Source: Cumulibacter sp047975195 (GTDB lineage: Bacteria > Actinomycetota > Actinomycetes > Mycobacteriales > Antricoccaceae). From it: a stretch of 59,616 nucleotides of DNA. The position numbers were made by a program, and so were the translations under genes. This document shows positions 24,093 to 32,838 of this stretch, piece after piece. The DNA lies in NCBI GenBank assembly GCA_047975195.1, contig JBKEDB010000074.1, positions 1 through 59,616 on the forward strand. Reading direction: 5' to 3'. Below the pieces are notes generated by a model. The model was not told the origin of the DNA. It saw only the letters and a list, made by a program, of their open reading frames with translations, and ran no database searches. The number at the start of each line of letters is the position of its first letter. The first letter of the stretch is position 1.

Positions 24093-25145
24093 CTATGCGT
24101 TGCTGACGGCAATCCAGCGCTCGAGCACACCGGCAGCAGCTCCTGAGTCGATCGCCTCACTCGCACGGCGCAGCGCCTCCGGGAACGCCGCTTGCACCTC
24201 GGCGGCGGACGCCGGTACGCCGTCGTGCGCAACGATGGCCGCAGCCGAGTTCAGCAGAACCGCCTCACGCACCGGACCCGTCGACCCATGCAGCAGATCG
24301 CGCACCACCTGAGCGTTGAACTCGGGCGGTCCGCCGCGCAAATCTTCGGGCCGGGCCGCTCCGATACCCAGTGACGCTGGATCGAGTTGCTGTTGTTGCA
24401 CCGGTGAGCCGTCGGCAGGTACCGCCCACACCTGCGAGGTCGTGGTGGTGGTCAGCTCGTCCAGGCCGTCATCGCCGCGGAACACGAGCGCCGAGACGCC
24501 ACGCATCCGCATCACGTCGGCCATGATCGGCGCCATCCGTTGATCTGCGCAGCCAACGGCCATGGCACTGGGTCGCGCTGGGTTCGACAGCGGCCCTAGG
24601 AAATTGAAGACGGTCGGAATACCGAGTTCTTTGCGGGCAGGCCCGGCGTAACGCATTCCGGAATGAAAATTGGGCGCGAAGAAGAAGCCGATGCCGACTT
24701 CGTTGATGCACCGCGCCACGCCGTCGCCGTCGAGGCCGAGTTTGACCCCAAGTTCCTCGAGAACGTCGGCCGCGCCGCACGCCGAACTCGCCGCGCGCCC
24801 ACCATGCTTGGCGACTTGAATCCCCGCACCGGCGGAGACAATCGCCGACATAGTGGAGATATTCACCGTATGGGCTTGATCGCCGCCGGTACCGACGATG
24901 TCCACGCAGCCCGCTGGGGCACTCGCGTCGGCGGCGTTCTGAAGCATTGTGTCTACCATGCCGGCCACGACATCCGCCGTTTCGCCGGCGGCGCGCAGCG
25001 CTACCGCGAATCCGGCCGTCTGCGCGTTAGTCGCGGCGCCGGCCATGATCTCGTTCATCGCCCACGCTGCTGCCTCGCGAGACACGACGCGATCCCCCAG
25101 CAGTGCTCCCAGCACGGACGGCCAGGTGTGCTGCTGCGCGCTCAT
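24093..25145 (-). CDS. trpD: anthranilate phosphoribosyltransferase
   Basis: The 350-residue protein has the PRPP-binding GTGGD (85-89), HTVNISTMSAIV, KHGGR (113-117, usually KHGNR), SGMRYAGPARKELGIPTVFNFLGPL and a C-terminal helical end. It transfers phosphoribose to anthranilate in tryptophan synthesis. The gene stands apart from other trp genes and begins 4 nt inside the receiver-like gene (ATGA overlap), an arrangement I remember from other actinobacteria. The Asn-to-Gly change in KHGNR is mild. Confidence 0.95.
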   Translation of the reverse strand: MSAQQHTWPSVLGALLGDRVVSREAAAWAMNEIMAGAATNAQTAGFAVALRAAGETADVVAGMVDTMLQNAADASAPAGCVDIVGTGGDQAHTVNISTMSAIVSAGAGIQVAKHGGRAASSACGAADVLEELGVKLGLDGDGVARCINEVGIGFFFAPNFHSGMRYAGPARKELGIPTVFNFLGPLSNPARPSAMAVGCADQRMAPIMADVMRMRGVSALVFRGDDGLDELTTTTTSQVWAVPADGSPVQQQQLDPASLGIGAARPEDLRGGPPEFNAQVVRDLLHGSTGPVREAVLLNSAAAIVAHDGVPASAAEVQAAFPEALRRASEAIDSGAAAGVLERWIAVSNA

Positions 25146-25579
25146 CGCAGCACAGGCACGCCGGCAGTCCGGTTCCGCAGTTGCTCCGCGACTACCTCGC
25201 CGGCAGTCAATGGATCAACGGGGTACACCAGGACGGCATCGGCCAGCGCCCACGTGGCCAGCCAACGATCTGCCTCCCGCGCCACCATGACAAGCGCGGA
25301 CGGGCAATCCTCAAGCTCGTATTTCATCTGCCGCGCCAAGCCCATTCCACCGGTGGGCTGCGCCTCGCCGTCCAGGATCGCCAGCGCGATCCCCCCACGA
25401 TCGACGTTCTCGATCACCTCGTCGTACGTCGAACAGTCGATCCATTCGATCCGACCGACGTCCTTGGCGGGGCGACGTCCGATAGCGGTGCGGACTGCGT
25501 CGCGGCGCTCGACGATCGGGCTGTACACCAGAACGGTGTGTACCTGCTCGGCGGCGTCGGGGTGATCGGCGTGGGTCAT
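25142..25579 (-). CDS. response-regulator receiver-like protein, atypical
   Basis: The 145-residue protein follows a CheY-like beta-alpha pattern: HTVLVYSPIVERRDAVRTAI, a central strand LAILDGEAQPTGGMGLARQM with Asp at the phospho-acceptor position, SALVMVAREADRWLATWALAD and VYPVDPLTAGEVV. The usual N-terminal acidic pair and the conserved Lys near the end are replaced (VYPVDP), so ordinary phosphotransfer is doubtful. It has no output domain. Its stop overlaps the trpD start, so they form one transcript. Function unknown. Confidence 0.75.
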   Translation of the reverse strand: MTHADHPDAAEQVHTVLVYSPIVERRDAVRTAIGRRPAKDVGRIEWIDCSTYDEVIENVDRGGIALAILDGEAQPTGGMGLARQMKYELEDCPSALVMVAREADRWLATWALADAVLVYPVDPLTAGEVVAEQLRNRTAGVPVLR

Positions 25580-25648
25580 CGTGCTGGTCTCCGTGGTAGT
25601 ACGACAGTGGCATTTCTGCCGAGTCGGCTCGGCGGGCTCGGGCCTAGG

Positions 25649-26593
25649 TTACTCGCCGGGTCGCAGCGCGTCGGCGTCGGTCGCCGCCGCGGACCGACGG
25701 GCGGCGTGCTCTGCACGATCCAACTGCCGATCGACCCGGGCCGCTTCGCGCTCCGATGCTTTCATCCACTGATACAGCGCAACGCCGAGCATCAGCAGAC
25801 CCACGAACTCTCCGGAGGACCACAGCAGTCCACCCCCGACCCGCTGTTCGGAGAAGGGATCACTCCACGCGAGGTTCAACGAACCGTAGTAGTCGCCGGC
25901 CAGCAACTCGGTCGACTGCATGATCGTCAGCCCCAAGAAGGCATGAAACGGCAACGTCGCAACCAGCAGCAGCACCCGCATCGGGTGACTTACCCGGCCG
26001 GGCACCGGGTCGAGCCCGATCAATGGCCAGAAGAAAACCGCGCCGGACAGCAGGAAGTGCACGTGCATCAGCTCGTGCAGCCAGACGTTCTCGATCGAGG
26101 CCTCGTACCAACCACTGAAGTACAGCACCCATGGGCTGGCGATGAAGATCACGAAGCCCACCAGCGGGAACATGAAGAACTTGGAGATTTTCCAGTGCAG
26201 CACTGCGTTCAGCCGCTTGCGACCGCCTATCGGCAATGCGCGCAGCGCGAGCGTGACCGGCGCCCCGAGGGCGAGGAAGATCGGCGTCACCATCGCCAGC
26301 GTCATGTGCTGCACCATGTGCACGCTGAACAAGGTCTCGTCGTACGCGCCAATCCCGGACATCGTGACGAACGACAGCGATCCCAATCCGCCGAGCAGGA
26401 AAGCCCAGGTGCGTCCGACGGGCCACCGCACACCGCCCCGACGCAGCCGCGCGACGCCCCACAGGTAGAGCGCGGCAGCCAGAACGACACCCGTCAGCAA
26501 GAGCGGGTCGATCGCCGGTTGGGTGAAGATGGTGGCGAAGGTAAATGGCGGGACGGTGCTGGGATCGACCCCCACAGCGAGCAGGTAACGCAC
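25649..26593 (-). CDS. cytochrome c oxidase assembly protein, CtaG (caa3) type
   Basis: A 314-residue integral membrane protein with about seven hydrophobic segments. Its sequence fits the caa3-type CtaG family: YLWGVARLRRGGVRWPVGRT, TLFSVHMVQHMTLAMVTPIFLALGAPVTLALR, VLHWKISKFFMFP, WLHELMHVHFLLSGAVFFW and HAFLGLTIMQS. Conserved histidines in VHMVQHM and HELMHVHF may bind copper or heme. It acts in maturation of aa3/caa3 oxidase and lies divergently from ctaE, the oxidase subunit III gene, consistent with the role. The C-terminal tail is charged and cytosolic. Confidence 0.88.
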   Translation of the reverse strand: MRYLLAVGVDPSTVPPFTFATIFTQPAIDPLLLTGVVLAAALYLWGVARLRRGGVRWPVGRTWAFLLGGLGSLSFVTMSGIGAYDETLFSVHMVQHMTLAMVTPIFLALGAPVTLALRALPIGGRKRLNAVLHWKISKFFMFPLVGFVIFIASPWVLYFSGWYEASIENVWLHELMHVHFLLSGAVFFWPLIGLDPVPGRVSHPMRVLLLVATLPFHAFLGLTIMQSTELLAGDYYGSLNLAWSDPFSEQRVGGGLLWSSGEFVGLLMLGVALYQWMKASEREAARVDRQLDRAEHAARRSAAATDADALRPGE

Positions 26594-26665
26594 AGTTTCT
26601 GAGGGTATGCCGAAATATAGTTCGCGAAACGCCTACCCGGTTCACATAGAGCGAACGGAAGGGGC

Positions 26666-26671
26666 CATAAT
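26666..26671 (+). promoter_or_regulatory. -10 hexamer of a probable leaderless promoter (ctaE-qcrCAB)
   Basis: CATAAT ends 7 nt before the GTG at 26679. TTCACA at 26641-26646 is a possible -35 with a 19-nt spacer. GGAAGGGG upstream is too far (about 14 nt) to be the ribosome-binding site. Confidence 0.45.
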
Positions 26672-26678
26672 TACCGCC

Positions 26679-27296
26679 GTGACGACAGCAACCGATGCCT
26701 TTAGGTCAGAGAAGGTCCATTCGCTATCGCGACCAAACATGGTCAGCGTCGGGACCATCGTGTGGCTCAGCAGTGAGCTCATGTTTTTCGCCGGCTTGTT
26801 CGCCATGTATTTCACGGCGAAGGCGGTAACGGGCGCCGAGGACGGCTGGCCGCCGCACCCCACCCATTTGAACCACGTATACGCGCTGATCTTTACGATC
26901 ATCCTGGTGTCGTCGTCGATCACCTGCCAGTTGGGTGTGTTCGCCGCTGAACGCGGTGACGTGTTCGGGTTGCGTCGTTGGTACGCGCTGTCGTTCTTGC
27001 TCGGTCTGGTCTTCATCGTCGGACAGGCTTACGAGTTCTACGTACTGGTGACCGAGTACGACACCACGATCTCCTCGAGTGTGTTCGGGTCCGTCTTCTA
27101 TATGACTACGGGCTTCCACGGGTTACACGTCCTCGGCGGTTTGATCGCGTTCATCATCGTGTTGATCAAGTCCACGATGGGACGCTTCACCCCGGCGCAA
27201 GCCACCTCAGCGATCGTCGTCTCGTACTACTGGCACTTCGTCGATGTGGTCTGGATCGGCCTCTTCTTCGTGATCTACATCATGACCTGGGTCTAG
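26679..27296 (+). CDS. ctaE: cytochrome c oxidase subunit III
   Basis: From GTG 26679 the protein has 205 residues with five membrane segments and the actinobacterial subunit III sequences KVHSLSRPNMVSVGTIVWLSSELMFFAGLF, HPTHLNHVYAL, YMTTGFHGLHVLGG and VVSYYWHFVDVVWIGLFFVIY. It is a core subunit of aa3 oxidase, which forms a supercomplex with the bc1 complex in this phylum. A longer frame from 26607 would add 24 residues that homologues lack as I recall. ctaE directly precedes qcrCAB in the conserved order. Confidence 0.95.
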   Translation: MTTATDAFRSEKVHSLSRPNMVSVGTIVWLSSELMFFAGLFAMYFTAKAVTGAEDGWPPHPTHLNHVYALIFTIILVSSSITCQLGVFAAERGDVFGLRRWYALSFLLGLVFIVGQAYEFYVLVTEYDTTISSSVFGSVFYMTTGFHGLHVLGGLIAFIIVLIKSTMGRFTPAQATSAIVVSYYWHFVDVVWIGLFFVIYIMTWV

Positions 27297-27371
27297 GCCG
27301 CCCATGACCAACGCACAGCCACTTCCAGCCCCTGCACCCACGACCACGACCGGAGACAAGGTGAACCGATC

Positions 27372-28199
27372 ATGAGTGCCAGCTCGCAGCCCTCGCCGCC
27401 TGAGAACAAGGCCGCGAAGACCCGCGCGAAGCGCAAGGGATTCGCGCGTCGCGCTGGCGCTCTGGCCGGCGCCTTGGCTCTCGTCGGCACCATGTACTCC
27501 ATGGCCACGCCCGGAGCCCAAGCCGAGGAAGAGTCCGCGGCCGGCAGCACCGACGCCATCGCGCTCGGTCAGGACATCTATGACAAGTCCTGCATCACCT
27601 GCCACGGCGCCAACCTTGAGGGCGTCGAAGACCGTGGTCCGGCGCTTATCGGCGTCGGCGAGGCCTCCGTGTACTTCCAGGTGTCCACCGGCCGTATGCC
27701 GATGGCGCAGCAGAATGCTCAGGCCCCGGCCAAGCAGGTCATGTATGACCACGAGCAGACGTTAGCGTTGGCCGCCTACATCGGTCAGTTCGGCGGACCG
27801 GAGATCCCCGAGGTCACCGATGAGGATCTCGCACAGGCCGACCTCGCCGAGGGTGGCGAACTCTTCCGGCTCAATTGCTCCTCGTGCCACAGCTTCACCG
27901 GGCAGGGCGGAGCACTGTCTTCTGGCAAGCACGCTCCGGATCTGATGAACGCATCGCCGACCCAGATCTACACGGCCATGCTGACCGGCCCGCAGAACAT
28001 GCCGATCTTCGGCCCGAACCAGCTGACGGACGAAGAGAAGAAAGACATCATCGCGTACGTCGACATGCTCCAGCAGAACCACAATCCTGGTGGCCACCCG
28101 ATCGGCCGCACCGGCCCTATCCCCGAGGGCCTGGTCATCTGGCTGGGCGGGCTCGCTGTGCTGATCGTTGGAACAATTTGGATTGCAGGTAAGTCATGA
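27372..28199 (+). CDS. qcrC: cytochrome bc1 complex diheme cytochrome c subunit
   Basis: The 275-residue protein has an N-terminal membrane helix or uncleaved signal (about 28-48) and two c-type heme sites, C74ITCH78 and C169SSCH173. Methionines for the sixth ligands are in GRMPM and NMPIFG, and a C-terminal membrane anchor spans about 252-272. Diheme QcrC replaces mobile cytochrome c in actinobacteria by passing electrons directly to aa3 oxidase. It lies between ctaE and qcrA and overlaps qcrA by 4 nt (ATGA). Confidence 0.96.
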   Translation: MSASSQPSPPENKAAKTRAKRKGFARRAGALAGALALVGTMYSMATPGAQAEEESAAGSTDAIALGQDIYDKSCITCHGANLEGVEDRGPALIGVGEASVYFQVSTGRMPMAQQNAQAPAKQVMYDHEQTLALAAYIGQFGGPEIPEVTDEDLAQADLAEGGELFRLNCSSCHSFTGQGGALSSGKHAPDLMNASPTQIYTAMLTGPQNMPIFGPNQLTDEEKKDIIAYVDMLQQNHNPGGHPIGRTGPIPEGLVIWLGGLAVLIVGTIWIAGKS

Positions 28200-29386
28200 G
28201 CGGGTTCAATCAACCGCCGGCGGAAGACTCGGGTGGTGTCCCCGAACAGGAGCCGGCCCGCGACGGTTCGCCAGCGAGCGTCGCGACACGTTACGCGGCG
28301 TCCAAGCAGAAGGTATCGGTGACCGACGAAGAGTTGGCCGCGATGTCGACGGACGAACTCGCCGAACTCGGCGGCGCCATCGACGGCGTGAAGGTCCTCT
28401 CCCAGGAGTACATGTTCCCCCCGGGCAGCCGGGGCGAGAAGCGCGCTGAACGCCAGGTCGCGCTGTGTTTCACTCTCGCGGCGATCTTCGGACTCGCGTT
28501 CGTGGCCATCTTCTTGTTCTGGCCGTGGCGAGTGAACGACGTTGCTCCTACCGAGAGCAGCGCCGCTCTCTGGTACACACCCTTGCTCGGCGTCACCCTC
28601 GGCGGCGCGCTGCTGCTGCTCGGGGCTGGCATGGTGATCTGGGCGAAGAAGTTGATGCCGCACGAGGTCACCGTTCAGGAGCGCCACGAGGGCGCGTCGC
28701 CGGAGATCGAGCGGCAGGCCACCGGCGCCACCCTGGTCAAGGGTGCGCAAGGCCTCGGCATTGACCGCCGCAAGTTGCTGCGTCGTTCGCTACTGGGTGC
28801 CGGAGGTGTCCTCGGACTCGCCACGATCATTCCGCTCGGCGGCTTGATCAACAATCCGTACCGCGACGACGCGCTGTTCCACACGGCGTGGAAGAAGGGC
28901 ACTCGTCTCCTGCGCGCCAACGGCACCCCGGTTCGCCCCGGCGATATGGAGCCCGGTTCGTTGGAGACGGTGTACCCATACACCGAGGGGCTGGCGCACC
29001 AGTCCGACACGCCCACGATGCTGATCCGCATGCATCACGACCAGGCCGAGAAGTTCCAGGCCAGGCCGATGAACGAGCGCGAGGACTGGGGCGGGCCTGC
29101 CCGATGGAACGAGTACGTCGCGTACTCGAAGATCTGTACGCATCTGGGATGCCCAGTCTCGCTGTACGAGCGTGAGACAGGCCGCATCCTGTGCCCGTGC
29201 CACCAGAGCCAGTTCCAGATCATCGACGACGCGAAGCCGGTCTTCGGTCCGGCTACCCGCTCGCTTCCCGCGCTGCCCATCGAGGTCGATGACGAGGGAT
29301 ACTTCGTCGCGCGCAGCGACTACCGCGAGCCGGTCGGCCCGGCGTTCTGGGACCGTCAGCGAGGAGTGACCAAGAATGCCGAGTAA
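28196..29386 (+). CDS. qcrA: cytochrome bc1 complex Rieske iron-sulfur subunit
   Basis: The 396-residue protein has an acidic N-terminal cytosolic tail and three membrane segments (about 91-110, 127-150, 197-217), the actinobacterial form. The third is preceded by a twin-arginine sequence DRRKLLRRSLLG (about 190-201), typical for Tat export of the folded Rieske domain. The 2Fe-2S ligands are C314-T-H316 with C319 and C333-P-C335-H336, giving both disulfide and cluster residues. It overlaps qcrC by 4 nt and qcrB by 11 nt, so translation is coupled. Confidence 0.96.
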   Translation: MSGFNQPPAEDSGGVPEQEPARDGSPASVATRYAASKQKVSVTDEELAAMSTDELAELGGAIDGVKVLSQEYMFPPGSRGEKRAERQVALCFTLAAIFGLAFVAIFLFWPWRVNDVAPTESSAALWYTPLLGVTLGGALLLLGAGMVIWAKKLMPHEVTVQERHEGASPEIERQATGATLVKGAQGLGIDRRKLLRRSLLGAGGVLGLATIIPLGGLINNPYRDDALFHTAWKKGTRLLRANGTPVRPGDMEPGSLETVYPYTEGLAHQSDTPTMLIRMHHDQAEKFQARPMNEREDWGGPARWNEYVAYSKICTHLGCPVSLYERETGRILCPCHQSQFQIIDDAKPVFGPATRSLPALPIEVDDEGYFVARSDYREPVGPAFWDRQRGVTKNAE

Positions 29387-30986
29387 CGCCACCACCACTG
29401 CCCGGCGTCCGGCCAACAAGGCCGCAGTAGTCGCTGGTGAGATCGATGACCGGATGACAATGGCGGCGCCCACGCGCCGCATGCTCAACAAGGTGTTCCC
29501 GGACCACTGGTCCTTCATGCTGGGCGAGATCGCGTTGTACTCGTTCATCATGCTGCTGCTGACCGGCACCTACCTGACGCTCTTTTTCGATGCCTCGATG
29601 AAGGAAGTCATCTACGACGGCTCGTACGTGCCGTTGCAGGGCATTCCGATTTCGGCGGCGTACGAGTCGACCCTGAACATCAGTTTCGATGTGCGCGGTG
29701 GTCTGCTGATTCGGCAGATGCACCACTGGGCGGCGCTGCTGTTCATGGCATCGATCCTGGTGCACCTGCTGCGCGTGTTCTTCACCGGCGCGTTCCGCAA
29801 GCCACGCGAGACCAACTGGCTCATCGGTGTCGTCCTGGTGTTCCTGGGCATCGCAGAAGGCTTCATGGGCTACTCGCTTCCGGACGATCTGCTGTCGGGT
29901 ACCGGTCTTCGCATCACCTCCGGCGTGATCATGTCGATTCCGTTCCTGGGAACGTTCATTCACTACGCGTTGTTTGGTGGCGAGTTCCCCGGTGAGTTGA
30001 TCATCGGCAGGTTCTACATCCTGCATGTGCTGTTGCTGCCGGGCATCATGATTGCCCTCATCGGTGCGCACCTGTTGCTGGTGTTCAAGCAGAAGCACAC
30101 GCAAGGGCCCGGAGCGAAGGCGACCGAACAGAATGTCGTCGGGCATCGCTTCTACCCGATCTTCATGGCCAAGGGCGGCGCCCTGGCGATGCTGACCTTC
30201 GGTGTGATTACCGCGCTCGGTGGTTTGGTACAGATCAACGCCGTGTGGATGCTTGGACCGTACAACCCCTCGCAGATCTCCTCCGGTTCACAGCCTGACT
30301 GGTACATGCTCTGGTCCGAAGGTATGGCGCGTCTGTTCCCGCCGTGGGAGCTCAGATTCTGGGGCATTACGATCCCGGAGATCTTCCTGGCGATCAATAT
30401 GCTGGCACCGATCATCATCGGGTTCATTCTGTATCCGATGATCGAGCGAAAACTCACCGGCGACAACGCATCGCACAACCTGCTGCAACGTCCCCGCGAC
30501 GTTCCGGTGCGTACGGCGTTGGGCGCCATGGCGATCTCGTTCTACCTCGTACTGTCGATTTCCGGCGGTAACGATGTGATCGCCGAGAAGTTCGACATCT
30601 CACTCAACGCGATGACCTGGGCAGGACGTATCGCCTTCCTGATTGTGCCGCCCATCGCCTACTGGGTGACCTACCGAATCTGTCTGGGTCTGCAGCAACA
30701 CGACCGCGAAGTGCTTGAGCACGGCATCGAAACGGGCATCCTGGTGCGCGCTCCGCACGGTGCGTACTTCGAACGGCACCAGCCACTCGGCGAGACGGAT
30801 GAGCACGGGCACACCGACCTCACCTACGGCGGCGCAGCGGTGCCGAAGAAGATGAACAAGGTCGGCGGCGCCGGACGCGGTATGCGTGGCTTCTTCCGCC
30901 CGATCGAGACGCCACCGGTCCCCCCGACCCCCGAGGGTCTGGCCGAGCGTGGAATCGAGTACGACGAAGAGGCAAAGACGCACTAG
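29376..30986 (+). CDS. qcrB: cytochrome bc1 complex cytochrome b subunit
   Basis: The 536-residue membrane protein has the paired heme-b histidines in QMHHWAALLFMASILVHLLR and FYILHVLLLPGIMIALIGAHLL. It also has the quinol-site PDWY variant (SGSQPDWYMLWSEG) typical of actinobacterial QcrB and an extended polar C-terminus of over 100 residues. It oxidises menaquinol in the III-IV supercomplex. It is the last gene of ctaE-qcrC-qcrA-qcrB and is followed by a strong hairpin at 30996-31037. Confidence 0.97.
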   Translation: MPSNATTTARRPANKAAVVAGEIDDRMTMAAPTRRMLNKVFPDHWSFMLGEIALYSFIMLLLTGTYLTLFFDASMKEVIYDGSYVPLQGIPISAAYESTLNISFDVRGGLLIRQMHHWAALLFMASILVHLLRVFFTGAFRKPRETNWLIGVVLVFLGIAEGFMGYSLPDDLLSGTGLRITSGVIMSIPFLGTFIHYALFGGEFPGELIIGRFYILHVLLLPGIMIALIGAHLLLVFKQKHTQGPGAKATEQNVVGHRFYPIFMAKGGALAMLTFGVITALGGLVQINAVWMLGPYNPSQISSGSQPDWYMLWSEGMARLFPPWELRFWGITIPEIFLAINMLAPIIIGFILYPMIERKLTGDNASHNLLQRPRDVPVRTALGAMAISFYLVLSISGGNDVIAEKFDISLNAMTWAGRIAFLIVPPIAYWVTYRICLGLQQHDREVLEHGIETGILVRAPHGAYFERHQPLGETDEHGHTDLTYGGAAVPKKMNKVGGAGRGMRGFFRPIETPPVPPTPEGLAERGIEYDEEAKTH

Positions 30987-30995
30987 CCCTCACCT

Positions 30996-31037
30996 CGAAG
31001 CGGCGCCCCGGGTCATTGGACCTGGGGCGCCGCTTCG
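30996..31037 (+). terminator. strong hairpin terminator after qcrB
   Basis: CGAAGCGGCGCCCCGGGTC pairs with GACCTGGGGCGCCGCTTCG around an ATTG loop, a stem of about 19 bp with one mismatch or G-T pair, beginning 10 nt after the qcrB stop. A short TTG follows rather than a long U-run, as is common in actinobacteria. Confidence 0.8.
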
Positions 31038-31051
31038 TTGAGTGGAGCGCG

Positions 31052-31057
31052 TAGTCT
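31052..31057 (+). promoter_or_regulatory. -10 hexamer of a probable leaderless promoter (FrnE/DsbA gene)
   Basis: TAGTCT ends 6 nt before the GTG at 31064, right after the qcr terminator. No Shine-Dalgarno is present. Confidence 0.5.
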
Positions 31058-31063
31058 GGGCCC

Positions 31064-31891
31064 GTGACTAGCACCGTTGACTCCCAGAACCAGTCCGAGC
31101 TCGACTCGGAATCCCACGGCGGATGTGGCTGCGGCGCCGGAGGCTGTGGCGGGGTGTGTTCCCCCGCACCTGCGGCCGTTGATCTCTCAACGGCCGCACC
31201 GGTCGACGTACATGTCTACGCCGACGTAGTGTGCCCGTGGTGTTACATCGGTAAACGTCGCCTCGACGCTGCCGCGAAGGCCTTCGCCGATGCTGGCGGC
31301 CAGGTACGCGTCCGCTATATGCCGTTCCAACTCGATCCCCAGGCATCGACTGAAGCGTGTGAGCTCATGCCGGCGATGGCGCAGAAGTTCGGTGGCGAGC
31401 AGCAGGCGGCCGAGTCGATGGCGCATATCGCTCAGATCGCGGCGACCGACGACCTGGAACTCGATTTTGACGGCGCGTTGAGCGTGAACACTCTCGCAGC
31501 GCACCGGGTGCTCGCCCTCGCCGGTGAGCGAGACCTCGCCGTGCAATCGGATTTGATGGAGCGGTTGATGGCCGCTCATTTCACCCGCGGGGAAAACATC
31601 GGTGCGGACGACGTCCTGCAGAAACTGTGCGATGAGGCAGGTCTTGAGGTCAACGTCGAGGAATACCTCTCCTCCGACGCCGGAATCGACGTCGTCCTCG
31701 AGCAGCAGGACGCCGCGCGCGGCGCTGGTATTACCTCGGTCCCGACCTACGTCTTCGCCTCCCGTTGGGGTATCTCCGGTGCGCAGGATGTCTCGACGTT
31801 GCTGATGGTGCTACAGCAGGTCGCGGCCCAAGCGGACGAGCAGCCCGGCGGTGGTGGCGGTGGTTGCTGCGGCGGCGGTTGCTGCGGCTAG
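31064..31891 (+). CDS. FrnE/DsbA-family oxidoreductase with Gly-Cys tails
   Basis: The 275-residue protein has a thioredoxin-fold FrnE domain starting at about 47 (VDVHVYADVVCPWCYIGKRRL, active site C57PWC60) with the cis-Pro region GITSVPTYVF near 224. There is no signal peptide, so it is cytosolic like FrnE. Unusual are the ends: residues 19-33 carry four cysteines in a Gly-rich stretch (GGCGCGAGGCGGVC), and the last 14 residues are six glycines then CCGGGCCG. These look like metal-binding or disulfide-relay tails. FrnE proteins of other bacteria are linked to metal and redox stress. Expressed from its own promoter between two terminators. Confidence 0.85.
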   Translation: MTSTVDSQNQSELDSESHGGCGCGAGGCGGVCSPAPAAVDLSTAAPVDVHVYADVVCPWCYIGKRRLDAAAKAFADAGGQVRVRYMPFQLDPQASTEACELMPAMAQKFGGEQQAAESMAHIAQIAATDDLELDFDGALSVNTLAAHRVLALAGERDLAVQSDLMERLMAAHFTRGENIGADDVLQKLCDEAGLEVNVEEYLSSDAGIDVVLEQQDAARGAGITSVPTYVFASRWGISGAQDVSTLLMVLQQVAAQADEQPGGGGGGCCGGGCCG

Positions 31892-31923
31892 TTCCTCATC
31901 CGCGAAACGAGGCATTACCTAAA

Positions 31924-31955
31924 CGAAGGCCGGTCCAGTGATGGACCGGCCTTCG
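31924..31955. terminator. bidirectional hairpin terminator
   Basis: CGAAGGCCGGTCCA and TGGACCGGCCTTCG form a perfect 14-bp stem with a GTGA loop between the convergent FrnE-like and enoyl-CoA hydratase genes. Confidence 0.85.
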
Positions 31956-31976
31956 TCGTACGACATGCGGGCGTGA

Positions 31977-32756
31977 CTAGTTGCCTGTGAATTGCGCCTT
32001 ACCCGGACCGTTCTCCACGAACGACTTCATCCCTAGCGCCCGATCCTCGGTCGCGAACAGCGCGGCGAACAGGTTGCTCTCCAGTTTCAGGCCCGTTGCC
32101 AGGTCGCCATTCAACCCATCGTCGACGGCGGCCTTGATCGCGCGTAGCGCCAGCGAAGCACCACCGGAGAACTGGCCAGCCCACTGCCGCGCAGTGGTGT
32201 AGACATCGGCCGCGGGTACCACCTTGTCAGCCAGACCAACACGATTCGCCTCGGCAGCATCTACGAAGCGTCCCGTGTAGATGATGTCCTTGGCTTTCGC
32301 CGGGCCGACCAGGCGAGCGAGCCGCTGCGTTCCGCCGCCACCGGGAATGATGCCGAGCAGAATTTCCGGTTGGCCGACCTTGGCGTCATCAGCGATGATC
32401 CGGATGTCACAGCACATCGCCAGTTCCATCCCGCCCCCGAGGGCATACCCGGTCACGGCGGCAACAGTCGGCTTCGGGATCTGAGCTACGGCGGCGAAAC
32501 AGGCCTGGAGTTCGTGCGCCTGCACGGCCATCTCCTGGTAGCTCATCTGTTCCATTTCTTTGATGTCCGCACCGGCCGCGAACACCTTCTCCCCGCCGTA
32601 CACGATGACGGCCTTGACCTCGTCGTTGCGCGAGGCTTCGACCGCGCACTCGCGGATCTCTTCCTGAACCTGGCGGCTCAGCGCGTTCATCTTCGGCCGA
32701 TCCAGTCGGATGGTGCCGATACCGTCAGCGATCTCGAGCCTGACGAACTCACCCAT
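31977..32756 (-). CDS. enoyl-CoA hydratase/isomerase family protein
   Basis: The 259-residue crotonase has the CoA-binding FAAGADIKEM oxyanion region (about 60-69), GYALGGGMELAMCCD with the first catalytic Glu (about 112) and GQPEILLGIIPGGGGTQRL with the second Glu (about 132). Both glutamates indicate a true hydratase that adds water to trans-2-enoyl-CoA in beta-oxidation. AAGGAG lies 7 nt before the ATG. It stands alone on the minus strand after a shared terminator; the ABC ATPase gene upstream is 80 nt away on the same strand. Confidence 0.92.
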   Translation of the reverse strand: MGEFVRLEIADGIGTIRLDRPKMNALSRQVQEEIRECAVEASRNDEVKAVIVYGGEKVFAAGADIKEMEQMSYQEMAVQAHELQACFAAVAQIPKPTVAAVTGYALGGGMELAMCCDIRIIADDAKVGQPEILLGIIPGGGGTQRLARLVGPAKAKDIIYTGRFVDAAEANRVGLADKVVPAADVYTTARQWAGQFSGGASLALRAIKAAVDDGLNGDLATGLKLESNLFAALFATEDRALGMKSFVENGPGKAQFTGN

Positions 32757-32838
32757 GTGTTACTCCTTGTGTACGGACCGTCCCACGCGGCTGTTGGACG
32801 GCGGTGGTGGTGTGCGGGAGGACGTGCGTGGTGCGCAG

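Noticed and set aside
25103..26602. 499-codon plus-strand open frame
   Set aside because: It runs antisense through the trpD start, the receiver-like gene and ctaG, and its translation is Gln/Arg/His-rich with no domain. High GC removes stops on the shadow strand.
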